Assembly: GCF_014779595.1 (NCBI RefSeq)
Contig: NZ_JACXZT010000019.1
Span: 866,945 to 930,944, forward strand
DNA: 64,000 nucleotides
Direction of reading: 5' to 3'
Origin: Halomonas sp. ML-15
GTDB taxonomy: Bacteria > Pseudomonadota > Gammaproteobacteria > Pseudomonadales > Halomonadaceae
Below are positions 47,110 to 55,464 of the stretch, one piece after another. Each line of letters begins with the position of its first letter. Within the stretch, counting starts at the first letter, position 1. The notes beneath the pieces are model-generated. The model worked only from the letters and a program-made list of their open reading frames with translations, did no database searches and was not told the DNA's origin. Made by a program: the position numbers and the translations under genes.

Positions 47110-47379
47110 CTACTCGCCCTCCTCGAAGCGTGATTCGAACAGCGCACTGAGGGCGTCGAGCGCGGCCTCGGCGTCCTCGCCCTCGGCGTGAATGGTAAGC
47201 ACGCTGCCACAGGGCGCGGCGAGCATCAGCAGCGACATGATATTAGCCGCGTCGGCGTCGCGTTCGGCGTGTTGAACCCTGATGCTGGCGTTGAACGGCT
47301 GACAGCACTGCACCAGCCGCGTGGCCGCGCGAGCGTGCAGGCCACGCTTGTTGGTCAGGGTCAGTTCACGGCTTGGCAT
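47110..47379 (-). CDS. npr: Nitrogen-PTS phosphocarrier NPr
   Basis: 89 residues, HPr fold. The phosphorylated His15 is in KRGLHARAATRLV. The regulatory-Ser segment of sugar HPr is replaced by ANIMSLLMLAAPCGS, typical of NPr. NPr takes phosphate from PtsP (EI-Ntr, not in the window) and passes it to PtsN, encoded 1 kb upstream in the same array. The start at 47379 with AAGGATG upstream is chosen over a much longer frame that begins in rapZ. It lies four bases after the rapZ stop, so is probably co-expressed. Confidence 0.94.
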   Translation of the reverse strand: MPSRELTLTNKRGLHARAATRLVQCCQPFNASIRVQHAERDADAANIMSLLMLAAPCGSVLTIHAEGEDAEAALDALSALFESRFEEGE

Positions 47380-47383
47380 CGGG

Positions 47384-48307
47384 TCAACATCCTTGTGGCG
47401 TGATGGCAGGTGCGCTGTCCTTGGCAGTTGGTTGGGTGATCGCGGTATGAATGCCCAGCTCGCGGTGGCGCAAGCGTACATCGGGATAGCTGGTTGCAAA
47501 CTCGGTGGCTAGCCGTTCGACCAGATAGACCGAGCGGTGCTGGCCGCCGGTGCAGCCGATGGCCACGGTGACGTAGCTGCGATGGCTGGCCTGGTAAGCC
47601 GGCAGCCAGCGAGTCAGCCAGCCGCGGATGTCTTCGGCCATGTCACCGACGTCGGGATAGCTCTCGAGAAACGCAACGATCTCGGCGTCGCGGCCATTGA
47701 ATGAGCGCAGCCGGGGATCCCAGTAGGGGTTGGGCAGGCAGCGGGCGTCAAACACGGTGTCGGCGTCCAGCGGTACGCCGCGCTTGAAGCCGAATGACTC
47801 GAAGGTCAGGGTAAGCTGCTTGCCGACGTGCTGGGCGACCTGCTCGGCAATGCGGCCACGCAGATCGTGGACTGATAGCCGGGTGGTGTCGATGGTCAGG
47901 TCGGCCAGATCGCGAATCTCCGCCAGGGCGCTCTCCTCGGAGTCGATCGCTTCGGCCAGGGTGCGATTACTGTCGCGCGTCAGAGGGTGACGACGGCGGG
48001 TCGCAGAGTAGCGCTCTAGCAAAATCTTGGCGTCGGCGGTGAGGTAAACGACCTGACAGTCGACACCGCGCTGGCGGACCTCATCGAGCAGGCTCGGGAA
48101 GCGCTCCAGTGCGTCCGGCAGGTTACGCGCGTCGATGCTGACGGCGATCGACGCGCGGCGCGGCTCGCCAGCGTGCAGCTCGTCAACCAGTGAGCCGAGC
48201 AGCACCGCCGGAAGGTTGTCGATGGCGTAGAAGCCCAGGTCTTCGAGGGCCTGCAGGGCAATCGACTTACCGGAGCCGGAACGGCCGCTGATGATGACGA
48301 GCTGCAT
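47384..48307 (-). CDS. rapZ: RNase adapter protein RapZ
   Basis: 307 residues. RapZ binds nucleotides and, in enterobacteria, targets the GlmZ small RNA to RNase E, coupling cell-wall precursor supply to glmS. The N-terminal Walker A is GRSGSGKS (8-15); the C-terminal domain has CLPNPYWDPRLRSFNGRD and GCTGGQHRSVYLVERL. The protein is ~20 residues longer than E. coli RapZ at the C-terminus. It lies in the order hpf-ptsN-rapZ-npr, the same as in E. coli and Pseudomonas. Confidence 0.95.
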   Translation of the reverse strand: MQLVIISGRSGSGKSIALQALEDLGFYAIDNLPAVLLGSLVDELHAGEPRRASIAVSIDARNLPDALERFPSLLDEVRQRGVDCQVVYLTADAKILLERYSATRRRHPLTRDSNRTLAEAIDSEESALAEIRDLADLTIDTTRLSVHDLRGRIAEQVAQHVGKQLTLTFESFGFKRGVPLDADTVFDARCLPNPYWDPRLRSFNGRDAEIVAFLESYPDVGDMAEDIRGWLTRWLPAYQASHRSYVTVAIGCTGGQHRSVYLVERLATEFATSYPDVRLRHRELGIHTAITQPTAKDSAPAITPQGC

Positions 48308-48397
48308 GCTGCTCTCCTGCGTGAAAACGTGCCGCCGACACGCGTGGAGCGTACCGCTGCCCCGATCAGCAACCGGGCGCGAGAGGTGCCGGGGGGG

Positions 48398-48862
48398 CTA
48401 GGTCTGACGGTCGATAGCGTCCATCAGGGTATCATGAAGCTCACGCTGACTCTCGCAGCGGCGCAGACGCGTTCGGGTATCGGCGTCGTTCATCACACCG
48501 GCGACTTCGGCGAGCAGCGCGAGATGGGTGTCGTCGGCCTCCTCGGGTACTAGCAGCACGAACACCAGATCCACCGGGTCGCCGTCGATGGCATCGAAGT
48601 CTACCGCCTCGCTGAGCTTGAGAAAGCCGGCCAGCGGCGTCTTGCAGTGAGGGCTGCGGGCATGGGGGATGGCCACTCCATTGCCGATGCCGGTACTGCC
48701 CAGCCGCTCACGACCGATCAGCCGGCTGAAGACTTCCTGGCTGTCGAGGCTCGGGGTGTTCTGGGCGATGAAGGTGCTGAAGAATTCCAGCACCCGTTTC
48801 TTGCTCCCCCCGGGGACGCCAAACAGGGCGCGCTCGGGGGGCAGGATGGTTTGCAGAGTCAT
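48398..48862 (-). CDS. ptsN: Nitrogen regulatory protein PtsN (EIIA-Ntr)
   Basis: 154 residues. EIIA-like output protein of the nitrogen PTS, which controls potassium transport, phosphate sensing and other processes according to its phosphorylation. The phosphorylated His67 is in GNGVAIPHARS. The MTLQTILPPERALFGVPGGSK start fixes ATG 48862; the longer frame overlapping hpf is a shadow. It begins eight bases after the hpf stop. Confidence 0.95.
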   Translation of the reverse strand: MTLQTILPPERALFGVPGGSKKRVLEFFSTFIAQNTPSLDSQEVFSRLIGRERLGSTGIGNGVAIPHARSPHCKTPLAGFLKLSEAVDFDAIDGDPVDLVFVLLVPEEADDTHLALLAEVAGVMNDADTRTRLRRCESQRELHDTLMDAIDRQT

Positions 48863-48869
48863 GGAGAAA

Positions 48870-49178
48870 TCAGCGGACACCGGCGCCTTGGGCGCGGGCC
48901 TGAGCTTTTTCCTTGTGTTTGACCAGTTGGCGGTCGAGTTTGTCGGCCAAGGCATCGATAGCGGCATACATATCCACGTCTTGCGCGTCGGCGTGGATGT
49001 CGGCACCTGCGGCGTGCAGGGTGCAGGCAGCCTGCTGGCGTTCCTTTTCGATGGAAAGCGTGACCTGGACGGTGGTGATGTTGTCGTAATGTCGTTCGAG
49101 ACGAGCGAGCTTCTCGTCGACATAATCACGTAGCGATTCGGTCAGTTCAACATGGTGTCCGGTGATGTTGACTTGCAT
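48870..49178 (-). CDS. hpf: Ribosome hibernation-promoting factor
   Basis: 102 residues, the short HPF form. HPF binds the 30S mRNA channel of idle ribosomes to form 100S dimers with RMF. It starts MQVNITGHHVELTESLRDYVDEKL, and shows the IEKERQQAACTLHAAGADIHA and DMYAAIDALADKLDRQL segments typical of the beta-alpha fold. AAGGAG precedes ATG. It lies between rpoN and ptsN, its standard place. A TACAAT motif on the minus strand at 49210-49215 could be its -10 element. Confidence 0.95.
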   Translation of the reverse strand: MQVNITGHHVELTESLRDYVDEKLARLERHYDNITTVQVTLSIEKERQQAACTLHAAGADIHADAQDVDMYAAIDALADKLDRQLVKHKEKAQARAQGAGVR

Positions 49179-49289
49179 GGCACGCTCCTTTCCAGCGGGT
49201 GTCGCTTCGATTGTAACCCTTTTTCTGGCGCTGCATACCCCCCGTCTCCGGAGATTTCGATGGTGCGGGGAATGTCAGAATTTCTCTTG

Positions 49290-50696
49290 TCAGGACAAAC
49301 GCTTGCGTTCACTGGAGGGTGGGATGCCCATGGCCTCGCGGTACTTCGCCACGGTACGTCGAGCCACCTTGATACCGCTGTCGGCGAGCAGGTCGACCAG
49401 TTTGCTGTCGGACAGCGGCTTGCGCGACGGTTCCTCGCCGATCAGCTTCTTGAGGCGTGCGCGGATTGCCGTGCTCGAGTGGGCCTCGCCATCGCCGACG
49501 CCGCCCACGTGGCTGGAGAAGAAATACTTCAGCTCGAAGACGCCGCGCGGGGTATGAATGAATTTCTGAGTGGTGACCCGCGAGATGGTCGATTCGTGCA
49601 TTTCCACCGCCTGGGCGATATCGGCCAGGATCAATGGCTTCATGGCTTCCTCGCCCTGCTCGAGGAAGTCGAACTGGCGTGCCATGATTTCACGACCGAC
49701 GCGCAGCAAAGTGTCATTACGGCTCGAGAGGCTCTTGATCAGCCAGCGCGCCTCCTGCAGGTGCTGCTTCATGAATGCGTTGTCGTCGCTCTTGTCGGCG
49801 CGCTTGATCAGCGCCGCATAGTCGGGCTGGATGCGCATCCGGGGCAGCGCCTCGGGGTTCAGCTCGATACGCCAGCCAGCCTGGCTGTAACGTGCAATCA
49901 GGTCGGGAATCACATAGTCGTTGCCGCTGTCGCTGAAGGCCTGGCCGGGGCGCGGGTCGAGGCTGCGTACCACAGCGATGACGTGGTCGAGCTGATCGTC
50001 GTCGAGGCGCAAGCGGCGTTTGAGCAGTTTGCGGTCGTCGGCGGCCAGGGCTTCCAGGAACTGCCGCACCAGGCGTTTGGCCTGGGGCAGCAGTGGGGTG
50101 TCGTCGGGCAGTACGCCGAGCTGCAGCATCAGGCATTCACGCAGGTCGCGGGCGCAGACGCCGGTGGGTTCGAACTGCTGCAGGCGCAGTAGTACCTGCT
50201 CGACTTCGCTGCTCTTGAGCGCGCTGAGGCCTTGGTCGCGCAGCCCGCCGGTGAGTTCGTCGAGGCTGGCCGCCAGGTAGCCATTGTCGTCGACGGCGTC
50301 GATCAGGCTCTCGGCGATAATGCGCTCACGGTCGACCAGGTCGGTCATCGCCAGTTGCCAGGCGAGGTGGTCGTGCAGGCTCTCGCCGCTGGCGTTGCGC
50401 TCGAAATCGGGCGCCTCTCCGCTACCGCTGGGGGCCATATCCTGATAGGTGTCCGACCAGTCGCTGTCGACCGCCAGTTCGTCGGGGATCTCGTTCGACC
50501 AGTCGTCCTCCTTGGCCTCGGCCACCTCCTGCTCGCCGAAGGCATCGTCGAGCTCGAGCATGGGGTTGGACTCGAGCGCCTGTTGGATCTCCTGGCGCAG
50601 GTCGAGGGTCGAGAGCTGCAGCAGGGCAATCGCCTGCTGCAGTTGTGGGGTCATCGTCAGGTGGGTACCGACGCGCAGTTGCAACGAGGGTTTCAT
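49290..50696 (-). CDS. rpoN: RNA polymerase sigma-54 factor
   Basis: 468 residues. Region I (Gln/Leu-rich activator-interacting segment, LRVGTHLTMTPQLQQAIALLQLSTLDLRQEIQQALE), an acidic region II (about 55-115), core-binding region, HTH, and the C-terminal RpoN box ARRTVAKYRE (445-454), which contacts the -24 element, are all intact. MKPSLQL at 50696 is the usual family start; an ATG two codons earlier is possible, and neither has a strong Shine-Dalgarno sequence. lptB ends 170 bp upstream. That gap contains two sigma-54-type promoter motifs, listed separately. Confidence 0.97.
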   Translation of the reverse strand: MKPSLQLRVGTHLTMTPQLQQAIALLQLSTLDLRQEIQQALESNPMLELDDAFGEQEVAEAKEDDWSNEIPDELAVDSDWSDTYQDMAPSGSGEAPDFERNASGESLHDHLAWQLAMTDLVDRERIIAESLIDAVDDNGYLAASLDELTGGLRDQGLSALKSSEVEQVLLRLQQFEPTGVCARDLRECLMLQLGVLPDDTPLLPQAKRLVRQFLEALAADDRKLLKRRLRLDDDQLDHVIAVVRSLDPRPGQAFSDSGNDYVIPDLIARYSQAGWRIELNPEALPRMRIQPDYAALIKRADKSDDNAFMKQHLQEARWLIKSLSSRNDTLLRVGREIMARQFDFLEQGEEAMKPLILADIAQAVEMHESTISRVTTQKFIHTPRGVFELKYFFSSHVGGVGDGEAHSSTAIRARLKKLIGEEPSRKPLSDSKLVDLLADSGIKVARRTVAKYREAMGIPPSSERKRLS

Positions 50697-50784
50697 GGCC
50701 ATGAGAGAGACGGCTTCGCTGACAAGTGAAGGATCACGTTATCCCGCGGTGCGACCCCTTGCAAGCGGATTGATATGAAATCTC

Positions 50785-50800
50785 TGCAATAAGCATGCCA
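50785..50800 (-). promoter_or_regulatory. rpoN: Candidate sigma-54 promoter of rpoN, proximal
   Basis: On the minus strand TGGCATG-CTTA-TTGCA matches the -24/-12 consensus TGGCACG-N4-TTGCW at all but one position, with exact GG-to-GC spacing. A start site about 11-12 bases downstream would give a leader of roughly 80 bases before rpoN. Activator and use are unknown. Confidence 0.6.
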
Positions 50801-50826
50801 TACGCAATCGGTGTGCCAGTTGTCAA
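50797..50826 (-). promoter_or_regulatory. rpoN: Possible sigma-70 promoter of rpoN overlapping the sigma-54 motifs
   Basis: A consensus TTGACA (50821-50826) is followed after 18 bases by TATGGC (50797-50802), a weak -10 that shares its GG with the proximal -24 element. If used, sigma-70 and sigma-54 polymerase would compete for the same DNA. Confidence 0.4.
50804..50818 (-). promoter_or_regulatory. rpoN: Candidate sigma-54 promoter of rpoN, distal
   Basis: On the minus strand TGGCACA-CCGA-TTGC matches the sigma-54 consensus in both core elements with exact spacing. It lies three bases upstream of the second copy of the motif. The two may be alternative promoters, or one may act as a binding site through which RpoN-polymerase interferes with the other. 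Confidence 0.55.
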
Positions 50827-50865
50827 GCTCCTGGCGTGTTTTCATGGGCTTGGGGCAGGGTATTC

Positions 50866-51591
50866 TTAGAGTCGGAAGTCCTCGCCGAGATAGACGTCGC
50901 GGACCCGCTGGCTGGCCAGGACCTCGGCGGCAGTGCCCTCGGCGATGATCTGACCATCGCCAACGATATAGGCGCGGTCACAGATATCCAGGGTCTCGCG
51001 CACATTGTGGTCGGTGATCAGTACCCCGATATCGCGCGCCTTGAGCTGGCGAATAATGCCTTTTATCTCACCCACAGAGATTGGGTCGACCCCGGCAAAA
51101 GGCTCATCGAGCAGAATGAAAGCCGGCTCGGTGGCCAGTGCCCTGGCGATCTCCACACGCCGACGTTCGCCGCCCGACAGACTCATCCCCATGTTGTCGC
51201 GGATATGGGTGACATGGAACTCCTCGAGCAGCTGTTCGAGGCGCGCCTGACGCCCGCTGCGGTCGAGGTCCTTGCGGGTCTCGAGGATTGCCATGATGTT
51301 ATCCGCCACCGACAGCTTGCGAAACACCGAGGCTTCCTGGGGCAGGTAGCCGAGCCCGGCCTGGGCGCGTTCGTGCATGGCGGCCCGCGAGAGGTCGCGG
51401 TCGTCGATGAAGACCTCGCCGGCGTCGGCCTTGACCAGACCAACAATCATGTAGAACGAGGTGGTCTTGCCGGCACCATTGGGGCCGAGCAGTCCAACGA
51501 TGCTGCCCTGCTCGATGGTCAGGCTGATGTCGTGCACCACCCGGCGGCGCTTGTAGCTCTTGGCCAGGTGTTTGGCGCGAAGGGTCGTCAT
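50866..51591 (-). CDS. lptB: LPS export ABC transporter ATP-binding protein LptB
   Basis: 241 residues. LptB is the cytoplasmic ATPase of the LptB2FG machine that extracts LPS from the inner membrane. Walker [10 protein letters not shown] (36-44), Q-loop [13 protein letters not shown], signature [15 protein letters not shown], Walker [14 protein letters not shown] and switch [11 protein letters not shown] are intact. lptA is 48 bp upstream, making lptC-lptA-lptB one unit. lptF and lptG are not in the window. Confidence 0.97.
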   Translation of the reverse strand: MTTLRAKHLAKSYKRRRVVHDISLTIEQGSIVGLLGPNGAGKTTSFYMIVGLVKADAGEVFIDDRDLSRAAMHERAQAGLGYLPQEASVFRKLSVADNIMAILETRKDLDRSGRQARLEQLLEEFHVTHIRDNMGMSLSGGERRRVEIARALATEPAFILLDEPFAGVDPISVGEIKGIIRQLKARDIGVLITDHNVRETLDICDRAYIVGDGQIIAEGTAAEVLASQRVRDVYLGEDFRL

Positions 51592-51639
51592 GCGCTTGCC
51601 TTGTGTGAAAAAGTGTAAAAACGAAGCGTCGCGGACGAA

Positions 51640-52149
51640 TCAGTTCTGCTCGGGATTGAGGGTCATGCGCACGCGCTGGCGTTCACTGCCCTCGACGTCA
51701 GAGCGGGCCTGAACCACGCGGCGGTCGAGAAAGTACTCGACGTAGCCGCCGTCGAAGGTGTCGCGGGCCTGATGCAGTTCGGCTTGGTCGATCAGTTCTA
51801 CGCGGCGTTCGGCAACGTGATAGATGATGGTGCGCCCCCAGCCGCGCATCAACTCCTCGTCAGGATTCGGACGCTGCTCGACGTAGGCGCGCTCGCCAGT
51901 GGCGGTGATCAGTGATACTTCGCCAGCGTCGTTGCGGCGGATCTCGACGCGGTCGCCGGTGACCTGCAGCGAGCCCTGGCGGATATCCACATCGCCGGTA
52001 TATACCGCGGTACCGGCACGATCGTCCAGGTCGAGCTGGTCGGCGGTGACGTCAATCGGCTGGCTGGCGTCCTGGCTCTGAGCCAGGGCAGTGGCACTGC
52101 CCAGCAGTAGCCAGGCGGCCAGCGCCAGTGTCAAGTGTGATCGCCTCAT
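51640..52149 (-). CDS. lptA: LPS transport periplasmic protein LptA
   Basis: 169 residues. A signal peptide (about 1-23, ending ATALA-QS) precedes an OstA-like beta-jellyroll: QPIDVTADQLDLDDRAGTAVYTGDVDIRQGSLQVTGDRVEI. LptA polymers form the periplasmic bridge between LptC and LptD. The gene overlaps the lptC stop by four bases. The C-terminal tail with several Arg residues (GSERQRVRMTLNPEQN) is usual for the family. Confidence 0.94.
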   Translation of the reverse strand: MRRSHLTLALAAWLLLGSATALAQSQDASQPIDVTADQLDLDDRAGTAVYTGDVDIRQGSLQVTGDRVEIRRNDAGEVSLITATGERAYVEQRPNPDEELMRGWGRTIIYHVAERRVELIDQAELHQARDTFDGGYVEYFLDRRVVQARSDVEGSERQRVRMTLNPEQN

Positions 52150-52736
52150 GATGCGGGTTCCTCGGAGCCTTCGGGTGGGTGGTGGCCGCGCACGTTGTCG
52201 GTGAGACGCATGCGGTCTTCATCGAACCAGGCGTCGAAACGTTCGCCGCGGGTCCACTGTGGCGGCTGGTACAGGGTGGCGGTGGTCTCGCTGAAGGCGT
52301 GGCCGATATCGAGGTCGACGTGTAGCACGTCGGTCTCCAGCCGCCAGCCCTCGTCGGGGGCCTCGAGGCGGGCATTGCCGGCCAGCGTCAAGCGCTCGTT
52401 GCCAGGCCCCAGGGTGCCGACATCGCCATAGCCGAACCAGGTGCGGCCCTCGCTGTCGAGCAGTCGGCTGACCGGCGTCTGGGTGCGGGTCACGTCGTCG
52501 TGAGGCGTGTGCACCAGGCGCGGCGTCTCGAGGCGCTGATGGGGGCGGCCTTCGACGTCGAAGCGGGTCATGGTGGCATCTTCAAGATAGTAGTCGGGCT
52601 CGCCGGCCTCGTCGCGAGGCACCGGGCCAGGGCCGAAGCTGTCGCGCTGGTCGAGCAGTGCCAGTACGCCGCCCAGCAGCAACAGCAGCAGCAGTAGCCA
52701 CAGCTTGTAGGAGGGGCGCGGCAGACGGATCGCCAT
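52146..52736 (-). CDS. lptC: LPS export protein LptC
   Basis: 196 residues. One N-terminal membrane helix with strong Leu run (about 12-27) and a periplasmic OstA-like domain (DYYLEDATMTRFDVEG, then TRTQTPVSRLLDSEGRTW). LptC sits with LptBFG and hands LPS to LptA. It starts three bases after the kdsC stop and ends overlapping lptA, so kdsC-lptC-lptA-lptB are probably co-translated. Sequence conservation in this family is low; assignment rests on both domain and neighbours. Confidence 0.92.
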   Translation of the reverse strand: MAIRLPRPSYKLWLLLLLLLLGGVLALLDQRDSFGPGPVPRDEAGEPDYYLEDATMTRFDVEGRPHQRLETPRLVHTPHDDVTRTQTPVSRLLDSEGRTWFGYGDVGTLGPGNERLTLAGNARLEAPDEGWRLETDVLHVDLDIGHAFSETTATLYQPPQWTRGERFDAWFDEDRMRLTDNVRGHHPPEGSEEPAS

Positions 52737-52739
52737 GGT

Positions 52740-53297
52740 TCAGCGCTTACCGTGCAGGAAGGTGTCGACCACGGCGCCCCAATGGCCCTGGGCCTGGAGC
52801 AGGGCGTCGCAGATTTCGCGCACCGCACCGTGGCCGCCGTGGCGCTGGGTGACCCAGTCGGCGTGGTGACGGATATAGTCCGGCGCGTTGGGCACGCTGA
52901 TGCCCAGGCCGGCGCGCTTGATGGCGGCCAGGTCGGGGAGATCGTCACCGCCATAGGCGGCCTGTTCGAGTTCCAGGCCAAGGCGCTGACACAGCTCGCG
53001 GAGTGCGGCGAGCTTGTCCTCACGCCCCTGCAGCACATGGTCGATGCCCAGTGCCGCGGCGCGCTGGCTGACCATCGGCGAATCGCGTCCGGTGATCAGC
53101 GCCACGTTCAGACCAGCCTGGCGCAGCAGTTTGATGCCGTGACCATCCTGAGTGTGGAAGGCCTTGATCTCGATGCCGTCGGCTTGAAAATAGAGGCGGC
53201 CGTCGGTGAAGACACCGTCGACGTCCAGTGCCAGCAGGCGGATGTGGCGGGCCTGGTCGATCAGTGCGGCGGGTAAGGATGGTGTATCAGGGGTCAT
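52740..53297 (-). CDS. kdsC: 3-deoxy-D-manno-octulosonate 8-phosphate phosphatase
   Basis: 185 residues. HAD phosphatase of the C0 (capless) type; it forms Kdo from Kdo-8-phosphate. HAD motif I is LALDVDGVFTDG with Asp25 and Asp27; motif II lies in VALITGRDSPMV, and motif IV in YGGDDLPDL. It lies eight bases after kdsD, the previous enzyme of the Kdo pathway, and three bases before lptC. Standard length; no anomalies. Confidence 0.95.
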   Translation of the reverse strand: MTPDTPSLPAALIDQARHIRLLALDVDGVFTDGRLYFQADGIEIKAFHTQDGHGIKLLRQAGLNVALITGRDSPMVSQRAAALGIDHVLQGREDKLAALRELCQRLGLELEQAAYGGDDLPDLAAIKRAGLGISVPNAPDYIRHHADWVTQRHGGHGAVREICDALLQAQGHWGAVVDTFLHGKR

Positions 53298-53305
53298 GAA
53301 CTCTC

Positions 53306-54286
53306 CTAGATGACGCCGCTGGTGAGCAGGTCGTGCATGTGCAGGGCGCCCACCGGGCGGCCCTGGTCGTCGACCACCGCCAGGGCGGTGATACGGTTGT
53401 CCTCCATGACGCGAACCGCCTCGGCGGCCAGCACCTCGGCGCCGATACGCTTGCCGGGGCGGGTCATGACGTCGTCGACCTTGAGAGGGCGCAAGTCGGC
53501 ATACTGGTCGAGCGTACGCCGCAGGTCACCGTCGGTATAGACCCCGGCCAGCAGGCCCTGTTCATCGACTACGCAGGTAAAACCGAGACCCTGACGGGTG
53601 ATCTCGAGCAGGGCGTCGCGCAGCGGGCTGCCAAGGGCCACTCGGGGCAGGCGGCTGCCCTGGTGCATCAGGTCGCCGACCTTGAGCAGCAGGCGCCGGC
53701 CGAGGCTTCCGCCGGGATGTGACAGGGCGAACTCTTCAGCGGTGAAGCCGCGCGCCTCGAGCAGCGCCACAGCCAGTGCATCACCCAGCGCCAGGGCTGC
53801 CGTGGTCGAGGAGGTGGGGGCTAGGTCGAGGGGGCAGGCTTCCCGCGCCACCGCGGCGTTGAGGTGCGCCTCGGCGTGGCGTGCCAGGGTCGAGCCGGGG
53901 CGACCGGTCATGCTGACCAGCGGCGTGCCCATGCGCTTGAGCAGCGGCAGCAGGGCGGTGACTTCGCTGGTTTCGCCGGAGTTGGAGAGGGCCAGCACCA
54001 CATCGCCGCGGGTGATCATGCCGAGGTCGCCGTGGCTGGCTTCACCGGGATGGACGAAAAACGCTGGCGTGCCGGTGCTGGCCAGGGTGGCGGCGATCTT
54101 GCCGGCGATATGCCCTGATTTGCCCATGCCGGTCACTATTACGCGGCCCTGGCAGTCGAGCATCAGCTGGCAGGCGCGGTCGAAGTCAGCATCCAGCTGG
54201 GCGCTGAGCGCGGCGATGGCCTGCTGCTCGAGATCGAGGGTGCGGCAGGCACTGGTGCGGAATGTGGAAGCGCGAGTGTCGGTCAT
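53306..54286 (-). CDS. kdsD: Arabinose-5-phosphate isomerase
   Basis: 326 residues. KdsD converts ribulose 5-phosphate to arabinose 5-phosphate for Kdo synthesis. An N-terminal SIS domain (about 35-180, GMGKSGHIAGKIAATLASTG, HPGEASHGDLG, SNSGETSEV) is followed by two CBS domains (about 205-260 and 275-326). The start MTDTRAS at 54286 is favoured over one 12 codons upstream on family length, though the Shine-Dalgarno sequence is weak. Order kdsD-kdsC-lptC-lptA-lptB is as in E. coli. Confidence 0.95.
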   Translation of the reverse strand: MTDTRASTFRTSACRTLDLEQQAIAALSAQLDADFDRACQLMLDCQGRVIVTGMGKSGHIAGKIAATLASTGTPAFFVHPGEASHGDLGMITRGDVVLALSNSGETSEVTALLPLLKRMGTPLVSMTGRPGSTLARHAEAHLNAAVAREACPLDLAPTSSTTAALALGDALAVALLEARGFTAEEFALSHPGGSLGRRLLLKVGDLMHQGSRLPRVALGSPLRDALLEITRQGLGFTCVVDEQGLLAGVYTDGDLRRTLDQYADLRPLKVDDVMTRPGKRIGAEVLAAEAVRVMEDNRITALAVVDDQGRPVGALHMHDLLTSGVI

Positions 54287-54355
54287 GGCGGTGATTGTTG
54301 CCGGTTGTGGCGCGGGGCTCAAGTCTGGCGCCGCGCAAGTGTCAGAGATCGGCGC

Positions 54356-55312
54356 TCAGAGAGTAAGCGCCAGCCAGCCGAGATAGCCGCCATACAGAAG
54401 CGTCAGGACGCCGCCAGGCAGGCGGCCGATGGCGCCGCGTCGCTGCCACAGCAGCAGGGCACCGAGCAGCAGGGTCAACGCCAGCATCGTCGGGAAGTCG
54501 CGACTGGCCGCGGCAGGGTCGATAGGCCCTGGCGCCAGCATGCCGGGAATCGGCAGCACCGCCAGCATATTGAACAGGTTGGAACCGATGACGTTGCCGA
54601 TAGCGATGTCGTGATGGCGCTTGAGGGCACTCGAGATGCAGGCGGCCAGCTCAGGCAGGCTAGTGCCGATGGCGACGATGGTCAGGCCGATCACCAGCTC
54701 GCTGATCCCGAGTTCGCGTGCTATTTCGCTGGCGCCCCATACCAGCAGGCGTGAACTGACCAGCAGCAGCAGCAGGGTCAGTACCAGCCAGACTAACGCC
54801 TTGGCAAGGGTCATATCCGGCACCTGGTTCGGGGTGTCCTCGTCGGGGGTGTCGGCGCGGAATAGCCACCACAGGCTGAATACCAGCAGCGCGAGCAGGA
54901 ACAGCGCATCGAAGCGGCCGAGGATGCCGTTGGCCAGGGCGTAGCCGGCCAGACCGGTAGCGCCGAGCAGTAGCGGCAGCTCGCGACGGACGATGGAGAA
55001 GCGTACCGGAATCGGCGCCACCAGCGCGGTAACGCCCAGCACCAGGCCGATATTGGCGATATTGGAGCCGAGCGCGTTGCCGGTGGCGAGGTTGGGCACC
55101 CCGTCCAGGGCGGCCATGATCGAGACCAGGATCTCCGGCGCCGAGGTGCCCAGCGCAACGATGGTCATGCCGATCAGCAGGGTGCTCATGCCGGCGCGGT
55201 GGGCGGTGGCGGCCGCCGCGCCGACGAAGCGGTCGGCGCTCCACAGCAGGCCGATCAGGCCAACCAGAATGATGATCAAGGGTAGCAGCATGGTGAAGGC
55301 GGTCCCATACAT
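54356..55312 (-). CDS. yrbG: Sodium/calcium exchanger family protein YrbG
   Basis: 318 residues, about ten membrane helices with the two inverted repeats of the CaCA superfamily. Each carries the alpha-repeat motif: IVALGTSAPE (51-60) with GNALGSNIANIG, and IVAIGTSLPE (212-221) with GNVIGSNLFN. YrbG-type proteins are predicted to exchange Na+ for Ca2+ or a related cation; the physiological role is unclear. The start may be ATG 55312 or seven codons later. It is the first gene of the minus-strand array, divergent from mlaF, exactly as in E. coli. Confidence 0.9.
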   Translation of the reverse strand: MYGTAFTMLLPLIIILVGLIGLLWSADRFVGAAAATAHRAGMSTLLIGMTIVALGTSAPEILVSIMAALDGVPNLATGNALGSNIANIGLVLGVTALVAPIPVRFSIVRRELPLLLGATGLAGYALANGILGRFDALFLLALLVFSLWWLFRADTPDEDTPNQVPDMTLAKALVWLVLTLLLLLVSSRLLVWGASEIARELGISELVIGLTIVAIGTSLPELAACISSALKRHHDIAIGNVIGSNLFNMLAVLPIPGMLAPGPIDPAAASRDFPTMLALTLLLGALLLWQRRGAIGRLPGGVLTLLYGGYLGWLALTL

Positions 55313-55464
55313 AGCCGGGTGAGAGGGCGCTAATTAAACGCGGCTTGGATAGAGGGTGCAAGGTTGTAAAGGGGGAAATGATGCGTTGCCGCAACTCTCG
55401 CTGGCAGGTGTTGTCGCAGTTAGGATACGATGTTCGATAATTTTTCTCGACGAGATGATATGCG

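Noticed and set aside
55411-55441. TTGTCG and GATAAT as an mlaF promoter
   Set aside because: The spacer is 19 bases and the -35 match is imperfect, so it was not listed as a feature.
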